A stretch of DNA of 64,000 nt from CAWFGS01 sp963815535 (lineage in GTDB: Bacteria > Pseudomonadota > Alphaproteobacteria > Sphingomonadales > Sphingomonadaceae): NCBI GenBank assembly GCA_963815535.1, contig CAWFGS010000001.1:682001-746000 (forward strand), given 5' to 3'. This document shows positions 18,141 to 29,346 of the stretch, in pieces (the first letter of the stretch is position 1; each line of letters starts with the position of its first letter). The translations under genes were made by a program, and so were the position numbers. The notes beneath the pieces were generated by a model. It searched no databases and was not told where the DNA came from. It was given only the letters and a program-made list of their open reading frames with translations.

Positions 18141-20474
18141 ATGCGGGATATGCGGCAAAAAGAACTCCGAATTGCGCTGATCTGTTACGGCGGCGTCAGC
18201 CTGGCCATTTACATGCACGGCGTGACGAAGGAGATCTGGAAGCTGGCACGGGCCAGCAAGGCGTTCCATTCGTCCGACCCGAAACCGCTGACCGGGATTG
18301 AGCGCATTTATGCCGACCTGCTCGCCCATGTGGAGGAGCATGACGAGGTGCGGCTGCGCGTTCTCCCGGACATCCTGACCGGGGCCAGCGCGGGCGGTAT
18401 CAATGCGGTGTTTCTGGCGCAGGCGATCCATTCGGGGCAATCGCTCGAACCGCTGACCGATCTGTGGCTCGACAATGCGGATGTGGAACGGCTGGTCGAT
18501 CCCGATGCGCGGCCGCTGTGGAAATTCGCCAAGGTCTGGGCGCAGCCGATCGCATGGTGGATATTGCGCCGGCCGGGGCAGGCGGCATTAGAAAGCGTCG
18601 CGCCCGAAACGCGCAACGAAGTTCGCTCCAAAGTGTCCAGCCTGGTGCGTGGGCGCTGGTTCCAGCCGCCGTTTTCGGGCGTCGGCTTTTCTCGTCTGCT
18701 GCGTACCGCGCTGCAGGCGATGGCGGATGGGCCGCAGGGCCCGCCATTGCTGCCGCCTCAGCATCCCGTCGATCTGATGGTGACCGCCACCGATTTTCGC
18801 GGCCATCGCGCGCTGCTTCGTCTCAACAGTCCGCCCATCGTGGAGGAAAGCGAACACCGCATGCCGGTGACGTTCACTGCCAAAACACCCGCGACGGGAG
18901 GCGTGCCGTTGGCTCACCCCTACGAATTGGTGTTGGCAGCGCGAGCCACGGCCAGTTTTCCCGGCGCGTTCCCGCCGTTGCAACTGGCGGAACTGGAGGA
19001 GCTTGCAGGCGAACTGGGCGAAGCGTGGCACGAACGGCGCGCGTTCCTGCAACGGATTATGCCCGCCCATACGCGGCATGGGGCGGTGGACGGGGTTTCG
19101 CTGATCGACGGGTCGGTGCTGGTCAACGCCCCGTTCGGCGGCGCGATTACGGCGTTGCAGGGGCGCCCCGCCCAGCGCGAAGTGGATCGCCGCTTCATCT
19201 ATATCGATCCGCGCCCGGATCGCTTCGGCGAACCCACGCCCGCCGATCTGCGCCCGGTGGGGTTCTTCTCCTCCATTTTCGGATCGCTTTCCACCATCCC
19301 GCGCGAACAGCCGATCCGCGACAATCTGGATGCGCTGGAGGAACAATCGCACGAGGCGGAGCGGCTGACCCGCATCGTCGCCGCCTTGCGCCCCGAAGTC
19401 GAACAGACGGTCGAACGCCTGTTCGGACGCACTCTGTTCCTGGACAAGCCGACCGCGCGCCGTCTGCATGTCTGGCGGGCCAAGGCACAGCAGGCGGCGG
19501 CGGAGCAGGCGGGCTATGCCTTCCATTCCTATGCCCAGATGAAATTCGCCGGGATATTGGAACGCCTGTCGCAGATGGTGGCCAACGCCGCGCCCGATCT
19601 CGACATGCCGAATGTGGAAGCGATCGAAGCGGCCTTGCGCGGTGAATTGGCGCAGCGCGGCCTGACCACATTGTCGGACCCGGCGGGCGGAGCGAACCCG
19701 CAGGCCATGGCGTTTTTCCGCGCGCACGATATCGGGTTTCGCATTCGCCGCCTGCGCTTGCTCGCCCGGCGGCTGGCGCGCGACTGGGAAGCCGACCCCG
19801 AAATCTCCGACGACTGTCTGGAGAAAGCGCGCACGGTAATTTACGAAATCCTGGCGATGTATTTCGATCGCGAAGGGGCGACGATGGCTCAGGACCGGTT
19901 CGGCGCGCTGGCGGCCAACGTGCTGACCGATCCGGGTGCGGTGCTCGATGCCCTGTCGGCGACGCGGCTGCTGCCCGAAATTGACGATCGGGCGGAGATA
20001 CTGCTGGGTGACGCGCTGGAAATCATGCCCAAGAACCTGCGCCGCCGGATGCTGCTGACCTATCTCGGCTTCCCATTCTACGATGTGGCGACGATGCCGT
20101 TGCTGCGGAACGAAGGGCTGACCGAATTCGATCCGATCAAGGTCGATCGCATATCGCCGGACGATGCCCGCTCCATCCGCGAAGGGGGCACTTCGGACAC
20201 TTTACGCGGGACGGAATTCTTCAATTTCGGCGCATTCTTCAGCCGCGCCTATCGTGAGAACGACTATCTGTGGGGGCGGTTGAACGGGGCGGAACGGATG
20301 GTCGATCTGGTCTGTTCGACGATGGCCAGCCCCCTGCCCGATAAACGGTGCGGCCAGTATAAACGCGACATCTTCCTCGCCATTCTGGAGGAGGAGGAAG
20401 AACGGCTGACCACGGACCCCAATCTGATCCCCCGTATTCGCGAAGAGATCATTGCGAAGATGGGCGCCCCCTAA
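18141..20474 (+). CDS. Large patatin-like phospholipase-type protein
   Basis: A 777-residue protein with an N-terminal patatin-like acyl hydrolase domain. The oxyanion region is CYGGVSLAIYMHGVTKEIWK, the nucleophile Ser is in LTGASAGGINAVFLAQ (GxSxG), and the catalytic Asp is in LIDGSVLVNAPFGGAI. This long form, with a C-terminal region of several hundred residues resembling DUF3376, is typical of bacterial patatin-like proteins of unknown substrate; lipid acyl hydrolase activity is inferred. The ATG at 18141 is chosen (MRDMRQKELRIALICYGG) because conservation starts there and upstream sequence belongs to the radA promoter region. The gene is intact over 2.3 kb and convergent with the metallo-hydrolase gene 8 bp downstream. 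Confidence 0.9.
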   Translation: MRDMRQKELRIALICYGGVSLAIYMHGVTKEIWKLARASKAFHSSDPKPLTGIERIYADLLAHVEEHDEVRLRVLPDILTGASAGGINAVFLAQAIHSGQSLEPLTDLWLDNADVERLVDPDARPLWKFAKVWAQPIAWWILRRPGQAALESVAPETRNEVRSKVSSLVRGRWFQPPFSGVGFSRLLRTALQAMADGPQGPPLLPPQHPVDLMVTATDFRGHRALLRLNSPPIVEESEHRMPVTFTAKTPATGGVPLAHPYELVLAARATASFPGAFPPLQLAELEELAGELGEAWHERRAFLQRIMPAHTRHGAVDGVSLIDGSVLVNAPFGGAITALQGRPAQREVDRRFIYIDPRPDRFGEPTPADLRPVGFFSSIFGSLSTIPREQPIRDNLDALEEQSHEAERLTRIVAALRPEVEQTVERLFGRTLFLDKPTARRLHVWRAKAQQAAAEQAGYAFHSYAQMKFAGILERLSQMVANAAPDLDMPNVEAIEAALRGELAQRGLTTLSDPAGGANPQAMAFFRAHDIGFRIRRLRLLARRLARDWEADPEISDDCLEKARTVIYEILAMYFDREGATMAQDRFGALAANVLTDPGAVLDALSATRLLPEIDDRAEILLGDALEIMPKNLRRRMLLTYLGFPFYDVATMPLLRNEGLTEFDPIKVDRISPDDARSIREGGTSDTLRGTEFFNFGAFFSRAYRENDYLWGRLNGAERMVDLVCSTMASPLPDKRCGQYKRDIFLAILEEEEERLTTDPNLIPRIREEIIAKMGAP

Positions 20475-20482
20475 ATGCCTCC

Positions 20483-21368
20483 TTACAGGCTGCGATAGAT
20501 TGCTTCCACGAATTGGTCGGGGCCGATGAACCCTTCGCCCCGGTTGAAATCGGCCAAGGGTTTTGCGGCGACCGCCTGTTCCAGCGACGAACCGTCATCC
20601 TTCAACGCCCGCACCAGATCGACAGCTTGCCCCATCATCGCGCGGTAAGCCGTCAGTTCCGCCTTGTTCGACATCGGCCCGTGGCCCGGAATGACCTTGG
20701 TGTCATCGTCGATCATCCGCAACACCTGGTCGAGCGAGTTCATCGCATTGACCACGTTCCCGCCCGATGAAACGTCGATATAAGGAAAGCCGGCGATCTT
20801 GAAATAGAGGTCGCCCATGTGAATGACGTTGTCTTCGCGCCACAGGACCACGCTGTCGCCATCGGTGTGGCCGCCGCCCAGATACATCACCTCGATCGTG
20901 TCGTCGTTGATATTCAGCGTCATGCCCTGATCGTAAGTCACGACCGGCAAGGCGACCCGCGGTGCAGGCGCGATGGGGTTTTCGCCATCGGGTCGGCCAT
21001 CGACCATGCGGATGCGGACATTGTCATGCGCGACAATCGTCGCGCCCGCTTTGCCCAGATTCTCGTTCCCGCCGGTGTGGTCCCCGTGCCAGTGCGTGTT
21101 GACGACATATTGCACCGGAGTCGCGCCCAATTCCGCGACGGCGGCCTGTATCTTGCCCGTCAACGGCGCGAACTGATCGTCAACCAGGATCGTCGCGTCG
21201 GTTCCGTGGCTGACCCCGATATTGCCGCCTGCGCCGAACAGCACCGCGATGCCGGGTGCGACTTGCTCGGTCGTAATCTCGACATCGTCGAGGCTGCGCT
21301 GCGCCGTGGCTGTCAGTCGATACTGTGAGGATTGCAGTTGCGGTCGCGAAGATACGAGCAAGTTTCAT
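20483..21368 (-). CDS. Secreted metallo-beta-lactamase-fold hydrolase, one frameshift
   Basis: An exported MBL-fold hydrolase of about 295 residues. The zinc motif VVNTHWHGDHTGGNENLGK (HxHxDH) is followed by further ligands in GGGHTDGDSVVLW and by VIPGHGPMSNK. The N-terminus MKLARIFATATAILTVS... is a signal peptide in a different frame; a single indel near 21310 joins it to ATAQRSLDDVEITTEQVAPG. Relatives include subclass B-type lactamase-like and quinoprotein-relay-associated proteins; the substrate is open and antibiotic hydrolysis should not be assumed. It lies 45 bp downstream of dnaJ on the same strand and could be read from the same transcript. Confidence 0.86.
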
Positions 21369-21413
21369 AAGCGATACTCTTTTGGAAATTTACGAAAGTT
21401 TGAGCGCAAACTA

Positions 21414-22549
21414 TCAGGTTCCGAACGCATCTTTCAACTTGTCGAAAAAGCCGCGCGAGCCGGGCATTCGTCGCCCGTTTCGGTATCGCGAAACTGCGCG
21501 AGCAGATCCTTCTGCGCTTTTGTCAGCTTGGTCGGGGTTTCGACCACGATTTCCACCACCAGGTCGCCGCGCCCGCGGCCCTGCAGAATGGGCATGCCCG
21601 CCCCGCGCTTGCGAAGCTGACGACCCGACTGGATGCCCGCAGGAATGTCTATCGTATTGGTTTCCCCGGACAGATCGGGAATATCGACCGAACCGCCCAG
21701 TGCGGCCGTCGTGAAGGTCACGGGAACCTGCGTCGCCAGCGTCGTGCCTTCGCGTTCGAACACCGTATGCGCGCGAATGTGCAGGAAAATATACAGGTCG
21801 CCCGATGGCGCGCCGCGCGGTCCGGCCTCCCCCTTGCCCGTCAGGCGTATGCGCGTGCCGTTATCGACGCCGGGCGGAATATCGACGTCCAGCGTCTGTT
21901 CGCGATCGACACGGCCATCGCCCCGGCAGGTGCTGCACGGCTTTTCGATGATTTCGCCGCGACCCTGGCAGGTCGGGCATGGACGTTCGACCACGAAGAA
22001 GCCTTGCTTCGCGCGCACTTTCCCGTGGCCGTGGCACAGATTGCAGCTGCGAACGCCGGTGCCCGGCTCCGCGCCGGAACCGTCGCACGTGTCGCAGGTC
22101 TGGGACACGTCGATTTCGATCTGCGACGATTTGCCGTGGAAGGCATCGTCCAGCGTAATCTCCATATCGTAACGCAAATCCGCGCCCCGGCGCTGCTGCT
22201 GGCGCTGACCGCCCCCGCCGCCAAAGCCTGCGCCGCCGCCGAAGATCGTTTCGAATATATCGCCGATGTCGCCGAAATCCTGACCGCCGCCGGAGCGCCG
22301 CCGCCGCCCATGCCCTGTTCGAACGCGGCATGACCGTATCGATCGTAAGCGCGCTTTCTTCTGGGGGTCTTTCAGGCAATCGTAGGCCTGACTGATCGAT
22401 TTGAACTTCGCCTCGCACTCGGCATCGCCGGGATTGCGGTCGGGATGCCATTTCATCGCCAGCTTGCGATAGGACGATTTGATCGTCGCGCCGTCCGCGT
22501 CGCGGGACACTTCGAGCAGTTCGTAATAATCGGTCGTGGTCGAAGGCAT
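21414..22549 (-). CDS. dnaJ: Chaperone DnaJ, three indels
   Basis: The Hsp40 co-chaperone that stimulates DnaK ATPase. The J domain is intact (YYELLEVSRDADGATIKSSY, HPD in MKWHPDRNPGD). A pair of compensating indels at about 22352 and 22305 scrambles 20 residues between the J domain and the Gly-rich region; repaired, they read AYDRYGHAAFEQGMGGG. The zinc-binding region has four CxxCxGxG repeats (CDTCDGSGAE, CNLCHGHGKV, CPTCQGRGEI, CSTCRGDGRV). A further extra base near 21463 hides the normal C-terminus RGFFDKLKDAFGT with its TGA at 21414-21416. The ATG at 22549 gives MPSTTTDYYELLEVS. It follows dnaK, with a strong hairpin between them. Confidence 0.95.
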
Positions 22550-22587
22550 CAGGTACACTCAATCGTCAACAAGTTGATAAAACACAG

Positions 22588-22620
22588 CCGCCACCGACGC
22601 CGTTTCAGCGTCGGTGGCGG
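22588..22620 (-). terminator. Strong hairpin between dnaK and dnaJ
   Basis: CCGCCACCGACGC (22588-22600) pairs perfectly with GCGTCGGTGGCGG (22608-22620) around a 7-nt loop. Read on the minus strand, it starts 20 bp after the dnaK stop and is followed by CTGTGTTTTATC. It could act as a partial terminator or an mRNA-stabilising stem that keeps DnaJ levels below DnaK. The T-tract is short, so read-through into dnaJ is likely. Confidence 0.7.
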
Positions 22621-22640
22621 ACCGCTTTTTCCAAAGGGGA

Positions 22641-24578
<1,938 letters not shown>

Positions 24579-24667
24579 AGTTTCCCATTCTTGTTCGATG
24601 TTTACGTGTCATTGCGCGGTTCGCCCCGCGAAAATGGGCGGAACGGGTCGGCGATTGTTTCAGGTGA

Positions 24668-24698
24668 CGCATATAGGTGCGCTTTTGGAACCCGCAAG
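24668..24698 (-). promoter_or_regulatory. Sigma-32 (RpoH) type heat-shock promoter of dnaK
   Basis: On the minus strand the sequence is CTTG (24698-24695), a 17-bp spacer, then CCTATATGCG (24677-24668). This matches the alphaproteobacterial sigma-32 consensus CTTG-N17/18-CYTATNTNNG at every defined base. The dnaK start is about 90 bp downstream. No CIRCE-type inverted repeat is visible in the leader. Confidence 0.82.
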
Positions 24699-24758
24699 AC
24701 TTGGCACGGGCGAAGCTGGGGAGTAGCAGATGCGCGCATTCAACAGGAGAAATACGCC

Positions 24759-25253
24759 ATGAAAAAATCCGCTCTCGCCGCCATTCTGCTGGCCGGTTCC
24801 ATGCCATTCCTCGCCGCGTGCGGCGGCGGGACGGACGATACCGCCGCCACCGCGCCCGACGGCGTTCCGGGGCTGTCGGTCACGAACGCGCACATGGTCC
24901 TGAACGCGGTGTCGGGCAATCCGGCGGCGGTCTATTTCGATCTCGCATATGACGGGGAACGGCCGATCAGCCTCGCCCGTGCCTCCGTCGAAGGGGCGGC
25001 CGTCGCTGAAATGCACGAATACAGCGAATGGGAAGGCGCGATGCAGATGATGGAAATGGGGCCGCTGACGCTGGAACCCGGCGAGACCTACGCGTTCGAG
25101 CCGGGCGGCAACCACGTCATGGCGATGCAACCGTCGGAAACGTTGCAGGCGGGCGGCACGACGGAAGTGACGCTGATCGTCGCGGGCGGCGACAAACTGA
25201 GCTTCCCGGTCGAAATTCGCGGGGCCGGCGAAGATCGCTGTAACGCCGCATGA
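24759..25253 (+). CDS. Copper chaperone PCuAC-like lipoprotein
   Basis: A 164-residue periplasmic PCuAC (DUF461) protein that delivers Cu(I), typically to cytochrome oxidase assembly. The start ATG at 24759 follows AGGAG. The N-terminus MKKSALAAILLAGSMPFLAA ends in a lipobox (LAAC), so it is probably a lipoprotein. Methionine/histidine copper ligands are visible: EMHEYSEWEGAMQMMEM and FEPGGNHVMAM, fitting the H-x(n)-M...H-x-M pattern. A second Cys lies near the C-terminus (GEDRCNAA). The stop overlaps the start of the next gene (ATGA). The gene is divergent from dnaK across the heat-shock promoter. Confidence 0.9.
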   Translation: MKKSALAAILLAGSMPFLAACGGGTDDTAATAPDGVPGLSVTNAHMVLNAVSGNPAAVYFDLAYDGERPISLARASVEGAAVAEMHEYSEWEGAMQMMEMGPLTLEPGETYAFEPGGNHVMAMQPSETLQAGGTTEVTLIVAGGDKLSFPVEIRGAGEDRCNAA

Positions 25254-25806
25254 CCGCGCCCAGCTTGCCCGGTCGGCGGGGAACGGCCCTCACGCCGGGG
25301 AAGTGGCATTGGCGCGTACGGTGTTCGGGAACGCGATCGATTACGCGCCGGTCACCATCCGGCGGCGCAAATGGTTTCCCTTCCAGCCGCGCCGGGTGAC
25401 GATGGCCCCGCGCGGGCATATCCATTTCCATCCCGACGGCCCCAACTATTGCGACGATTTCGCGCGCGAAAATCTGCTGAAACAAGGGCATTTCATCCAC
25501 GAGATGGTCCATGTCTGGCAGACCCAGCGCCGCGGCGACTGGTGGCTGGTGCTGAACCGGATGCCGTGGACGCCGTATCATTACAGCCTGAAACCGGGCT
25601 GGCCGCTGGACCGATACGGCATCGAACAGCAGGCGGAAATCGTGCGCCACGCATTTCTGCTGCGCAATGGAATGCGGATTGCCGGGGTCGCGGACAAATC
25701 GGCGTACGATCTGATCGTGAACTTTCCCGGCGCGATCCCCGAACTAGGGCGAAAGCCGCCCCCACCGGCGGCATCTGCGGTTCGTCAACGCGGATCGTCG
25801 GGATAG
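25250..25806 (+). CDS. Vgr-related HExxH protein, one frameshift
   Basis: A protein of about 185 residues with a conserved zinc-peptidase-like motif: GHFIHEMVHVWQTQRRGDWW (HExxH). Other conserved stretches are ALARTVFGNAIDYAPVTIRR, MAPRGHIHFHPDGPNYCDDF and PGWPLDRYGIEQQAEIVRHA, where the Glu of EQQAEI could be the third metal ligand. Sphingomonad genomes carry such proteins annotated as 'vgr related'; the function is unknown. The ATG at 25250 overlaps the stop of the copper-chaperone gene. One G is missing from a GGGG run near 25300; restoring it links MTAPSLPGRRGTALTPGE to VALARTVFG. There is no signal peptide, so it is likely cytoplasmic. The 3' end overlaps the convergent lipoprotein gene. 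Confidence 0.7.
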
Positions 25807-26077
25807 CCGCGCGTGCCGAAGCAATCGTCGTCCAGATAACGGTTCGCGCTGTACCCGTCGCATTTGTCGTTCTTGTCGACGAAATACCCGGCCAGTCCGC
25901 CCGCAGCCGCGCCGGCCAGCGCGTAGGTCAGCACGTCCTCGCCCGCGATGATTGCGCCCACGGCACCCAGCGCCGCCGCCCGCGACGCCGCCTTCGGCGG
26001 CATAATTTTCGGCACATGCACCCAGGCCCATGGTCGACAGCGCCAACACAGGCGCCAACATACATACGATGTTTCAT
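25785..26077 (-). CDS. Glycine-zipper lipoprotein, probable frameshifts
   Basis: A small outer-membrane-type lipoprotein of about 95 residues. One frame gives MLAPVLALSTMGLGACAENY with a lipobox (LGAC); after a break near 25990 another frame continues ALGAVGAIIAGEDVLTYALA followed by GAAAGGLAGYFVDKNDKCDG, a glycine-zipper membrane motif like that of SlyB/RcsF-type lipoproteins. It ends YLDDDCFGTRGYPDDPR. The ATG at 26077 is preferred because GGAG precedes it, but using it needs a second indel near 26062; the ATG at 26061 is the alternative. The function is unknown; related proteins stabilise the envelope. Confidence 0.6.
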
Positions 26078-26160
26078 AACAGTCTCCATCGCCCCCGATC
26101 GTTTCCCCGTGACGCCCGATCATACCGGTCGATAGCTGAACGGTGGAGCGCGACGAACGA

Positions 26161-26791
26161 TCAGTCCGGCTTCTTTGCGACACCGACCATCGCGGGGCGC
26201 AGCAGGCGGTCCTTGATCATGTACCCGGCCTGCATTTCCTGCACGATGGTGCCCGGCTCTTCGTCATCGGTGGGCACTTCCAGCATCGCCTGATGCTGGT
26301 TGGGGTCGAGCGGCAGACCCATGGCGGCGATGCGCGTGATGCCGTGCTGGCCGAACACCTTGTCGAGCTCGCGCTGGGTCGCCTCGATCCCGGTCACCAG
26401 ACCCTTGAACTTGTCGTCATCGCGCAGATCGGCGGGGATCATGTCGATGGCGCGCGCCAGATTGTCGGACACGGACAGGATGTCGCGCGCAAAACCGGTC
26501 GCGGCATAGGTGCGCGCGTCGGCGACATCCTTTTCCGCGCGGCGGCGCACGTTCTGCGTGTCGGCGCGGGCGTACAGCACGTCCTGCTTCGCCGCGTCGA
26601 GATCGGATTTCAGCTGCGGCGATCGCCTCGGCCAGATCGCCATCCTGCCGCGGCTTCCGATATCGTCCCCGCCCTCCAGCATTTCTTCGGGCACGCCTTT
26701 CAGCTCTTCGTTCACGGCAGCGTCGCGGGCAATTGCGTGCGTCGCCAGCGTCGCGCCGGTGCGGCCGGTGCGGTTTTTCATTGTCCATCAT
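26161..26791 (-). CDS. grpE: Nucleotide exchange factor GrpE, frameshifts in the N-terminal half
   Basis: GrpE releases ADP from DnaK. The conserved part is plain: LKSDLDAAKQDVLYARADTQ and NVRRRAEKDVADARTYA (long helix), FARDILSVSDNLARAIDMIP, and the beta-domain motif NQHQAMLEVPTDDEEPGTIV with QEMQAGYMIKDRLLRPAMV. The first residues (MMDNEKP from the ATG pair at 26791) are in another frame, and two compensating indels at about 26655 and 26612 garble the block that should read QDGDLAEAIAA. It lies 16 bp behind hrcA on the same strand, as in many bacteria. Confidence 0.92.
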
Positions 26792-26807
26792 GTCGGTGGT
26801 GTCTCTG

Positions 26808-27881
26808 TTATCCGAATAGTTCGCTCAGCGATCGGCCCAGCGACCGCGCGGTGAAATCCACCATGGGCACGACCCGCGCGTAATTCAACCGCGTGGGGCC
26901 GATCACCCCCAGAACGCCGATCACCTGCCCTGTCCGCATCGCGATAGGGTGAGGCGATGACGGACGATCCGGACAGCGCGAACAGGCGGTTTTCCGAACC
27001 GATGAAAATGCGCGTCGCCCGTGCGCCTTGCGCGCTTTCCAGCAGGCTGCGCGACCGAATGTTTGCTTTCCAGATCGTCCAGCAGCGACCGCACCCGTTC
27101 GATATCGCCCAGCGCCTGCGTCGTCCAGCAGATTGGCTGCGCCGCGCACGATCAGCAGCGGACGTTGCGCCGTGTCCTCGCTCCACACCGCCAGCCCGCG
27201 TTCGACCAGATCGCGGCTCGCCTCGTCGAGCGCGGTGCGCCCGCTGCGCACCTCGCGCGCGATAGCCGCCGACCGCTTCGGCCAGCGTGCGCCCCGCCAG
27301 CTGCGCGGTGATGTAATTGCCCGCCTGTTCCAGATCGCGCGGCGGACACCTCGTCGGCACTTCGATCACGCGGTTTTCGACCTGGCCGTCTTCCCCCACC
27401 AGCACCGCCAGCAGGCGATCGCTGCCCAGCGCGATCAGGTTCATCTGCGACAGCCGCGGTTCGCGCTCGGGCACCATCACCATTCCCGCCGCGCCCGATA
27501 GGTCGGACAGCAGCGCGCTGGTTGCTTCCAGCGCCTCTTCGACCGAGCCGGGCGTCGCCATGCGCCGTTCGATCGCGGCGCGTTCCTGCGCCGTCGGCGG
27601 CGCACCTGCATCATGCCATCGACGAACAGGCGCAAGCCCGCTGGTGGTCGGCATTCGCCCGGCGCTGGTATGCGGCGCGGCGAGCAGGCCTGCCGGTTCC
27701 AGATCGGCCAGCACCGAGCGGATCGAGGCGGGCGACAGGTTCAGCCGGCCATCGCGCGGACAGCGCCTTCGATCCGACCGGCTGCCCTTCCGCCAGATAC
27801 CCTTCCACGACCAGCCGAAAGATTTCGCGCGCGCGCTGCGTCAGTTCGGATACCGGGATTTGCGAGAGTCGATGCGGTCAT
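26808..27881 (-). CDS. hrcA: Heat-inducible repressor HrcA, about seven indels
   Basis: HrcA represses groE or dnaK operons by binding CIRCE. From the ATG at 27881 the readable blocks in order are IPVSELTQRAREIFRLVVEG with YLAEGQPVGSKALS (winged helix), DGRLNLSPASIRSVLADLE, GLLAAPHTSAGR, GLRLFVDGMMQV, APPTAQERAAIERRMATPGS, LLSDLSGAAGMVMVPEREPR, LEQAGNYITAQLAGRTLAEA, SGRTALDEASRDLVERGLAV with WSEDTAQRPLLIVRGAANLL, LLESAQGARATRIFIGSENR, and GQVIGVLGVIGPTRLNYARV with SLGRSLSELFG. Each junction needs a single-base correction. The density is high, so decay of this one gene cannot be excluded, but the conserved text is complete and grpE and rph beside it show the same error type. Confidence 0.88.
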
Positions 27882-27982
27882 GTCCGCAATCTTAGGGCAT
27901 AGGCTTGCAGGCTCAAGGGGGTTGCGCCACACGCAGCCCATCCGGCGCACATGCGCCGACGATTCTGCGATAGGACAATTCC

Positions 27983-28697
27983 ATGCGACCATCCGACCGC
28001 GCGCCCGACGAAATGCGCGCCATCACCATCGAAACCGGCTACACCAAACATGCGGAAGGATCGTGCCTGATCAGTTTCGGCGATACGCACGTGCTGTGCA
28101 CCGCCAGCGTGGAAGAACGCATTCCGCCGTGGCTGCGCGGCAAGGGCGAAGGCTGGGTCACCGGCGAATATTCCATGCTGCCCCGCGCCACCCACACGCG
28201 CGGTTCGCGCGAAGCGGCACGCGGCAAGCAAAGCGGGCGGACGCAGGAAATCCAGCGGCTGATCGGGCGATCCCTGCGCGCGGTGGTCGATCTGAAGAAG
28301 CTGGGCGAACGCCAGATCACGCTCGATTGCGATGTGATCCAGGCCGATGGCGGCACGCGCACCGCGTCCATTTCCGGCGCCTGGGTCGCGCTGCGTCTGG
28401 CCGTGAACGCGCTGATGAAGGACGGGACGATCACGCAAGACCCCATCACCGCGCAGGTCGCGGCGATCAGCTGCGGCATCTACAAGGGCACGCCGGTGCT
28501 CGACCTCGATTATCGCCGAAGACAGCGAGCCGATGCGGATGCCAATTTCGTGCTGATCGAAGGCGGACAGATCGCCGAAGTGCAGGCCACGGCGGAAGGC
28601 GCGACCTATGACGAGGAAGCGTCTGCTGCGCCTGCTGCGCCTGGCCCGCATCGGCTGCGACGGCATCTTCGCCGCGCAGCTGAAGGCGGTGCAATAA
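27983..28697 (+). CDS. rph: Ribonuclease PH, three indels
   Basis: A phosphorolytic 3'-5' exonuclease for tRNA 3' ends, about 237 residues. The first 180 residues are clean: MRPSDRAPDEMRAITIETGY, VEERIPPWLRGKGEGWVTGE, YSMLPRATHTRGSREAARGK (phosphate and RNA binding Arg residues), QSGRTQEIQRLIGRSLRAV and TLDCDVIQADGGTRTASISG. Two compensating indels near 28515-28532 turn the expected DLDYAEDSEADADANFV into DLDYRRRQRADADANFV. An extra T near 28622 hides the C-terminus LLRLLRLARIGCDGIFAAQL with TAA at 28695. It is divergent from hrcA (101-bp gap) and heads an rph-rdgB-hemW-xerC operon. Confidence 0.95.
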
Positions 28698-28703
28698 GCG
28701 GCC

Positions 28704-29336
28704 ATGACCCGCACGCTCGGCCCCGGAAAGCTGGTGATCGCCACGCATAATGCGGGCAAGCTGCGCGAGATTTCCGCGCTGCTGGAACCGTACGGGATGG
28801 AGTGCCTGTCCGCCGGATCGCTCGGCCTGCCCGAACCGGAGGAAACCGGCACCACATTCGTCGAAAACGCCCTGCTGAAAGCGCGCGCGCGGCGGAGGCA
28901 TCGGGCATCGTCGCGCTGGCCGACGACAGCGGGCTGTCGGTCGCGGCGCTGGACGGTCGGCCCGGCGTTTACACCGCCGACTGGGCGGAGCGCCAATGGT
29001 TCGAAGGCGAACGCGGGCCGCGACTGGTATCTGGCGATGGGCAAGGTCGAAGGGTTGCTGAGCGCAGCATGGGCCGGATGCCGACCGTTCGGCGGCGTTC
29101 CATTGCGTGCTGGCGATCGCCTGGCCCGACGGCGACGCACGCCGTCTACGAAGGGCGCGCGGACGGATCGTTGACATGGCCCCCGCGCGGGGAGCTGGGC
29201 TTCGGCTACGATCCGGTGTTCGTGCCCGACGGCAGCGACGCAGACCTTCGCCGAAATCGACCCGGCGCGAAAACACGCGATCAGCCACCGCGCCGATGCG
29301 TTCGCCAAACTGGTCGCGGAACAATTTGCCCGCTAG
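28704..29336 (+). CDS. rdgB: RdgB/HAM1 non-canonical purine NTP pyrophosphatase, several indels
   Basis: It hydrolyses dITP, XTP and ITP to prevent their incorporation into DNA. From the ATG at 28704: LGPGKLVIATHNAGKLREIS (the THNxxK motif), PEETGTTFVENALLKARA, then in a second frame ASGIVALADDSGLSVAALDG with RPGVYTADWAE (the catalytic DDSG), RDWYLAMGKVEGLLSAAWAG back in the first frame, EGRADGSLTWPPRGELGFGY with DPVFVPDGSDA, and a final block reading TFAEIDPARKHAISHRADAF to a TAG at 29334-29336. I count at least four breaks between about 28890 and 29240. Spacing to rph is 6 bp and to hemW 10 bp. Confidence 0.92.
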
Positions 29337-29346
29337 GGTCGGGCGC

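Noticed and set aside
21414..22549. Programmed frameshifting in dnaJ
   Set aside because: There is no slippery heptamer with a downstream pseudoknot at the breaks, two of the three are compensating, and the same indel type occurs in many unrelated genes.
27882..27982. CIRCE operator between hrcA and rph
   Set aside because: I looked for TTAGCACTC/GAGTGCTAA arms on both strands and found none.
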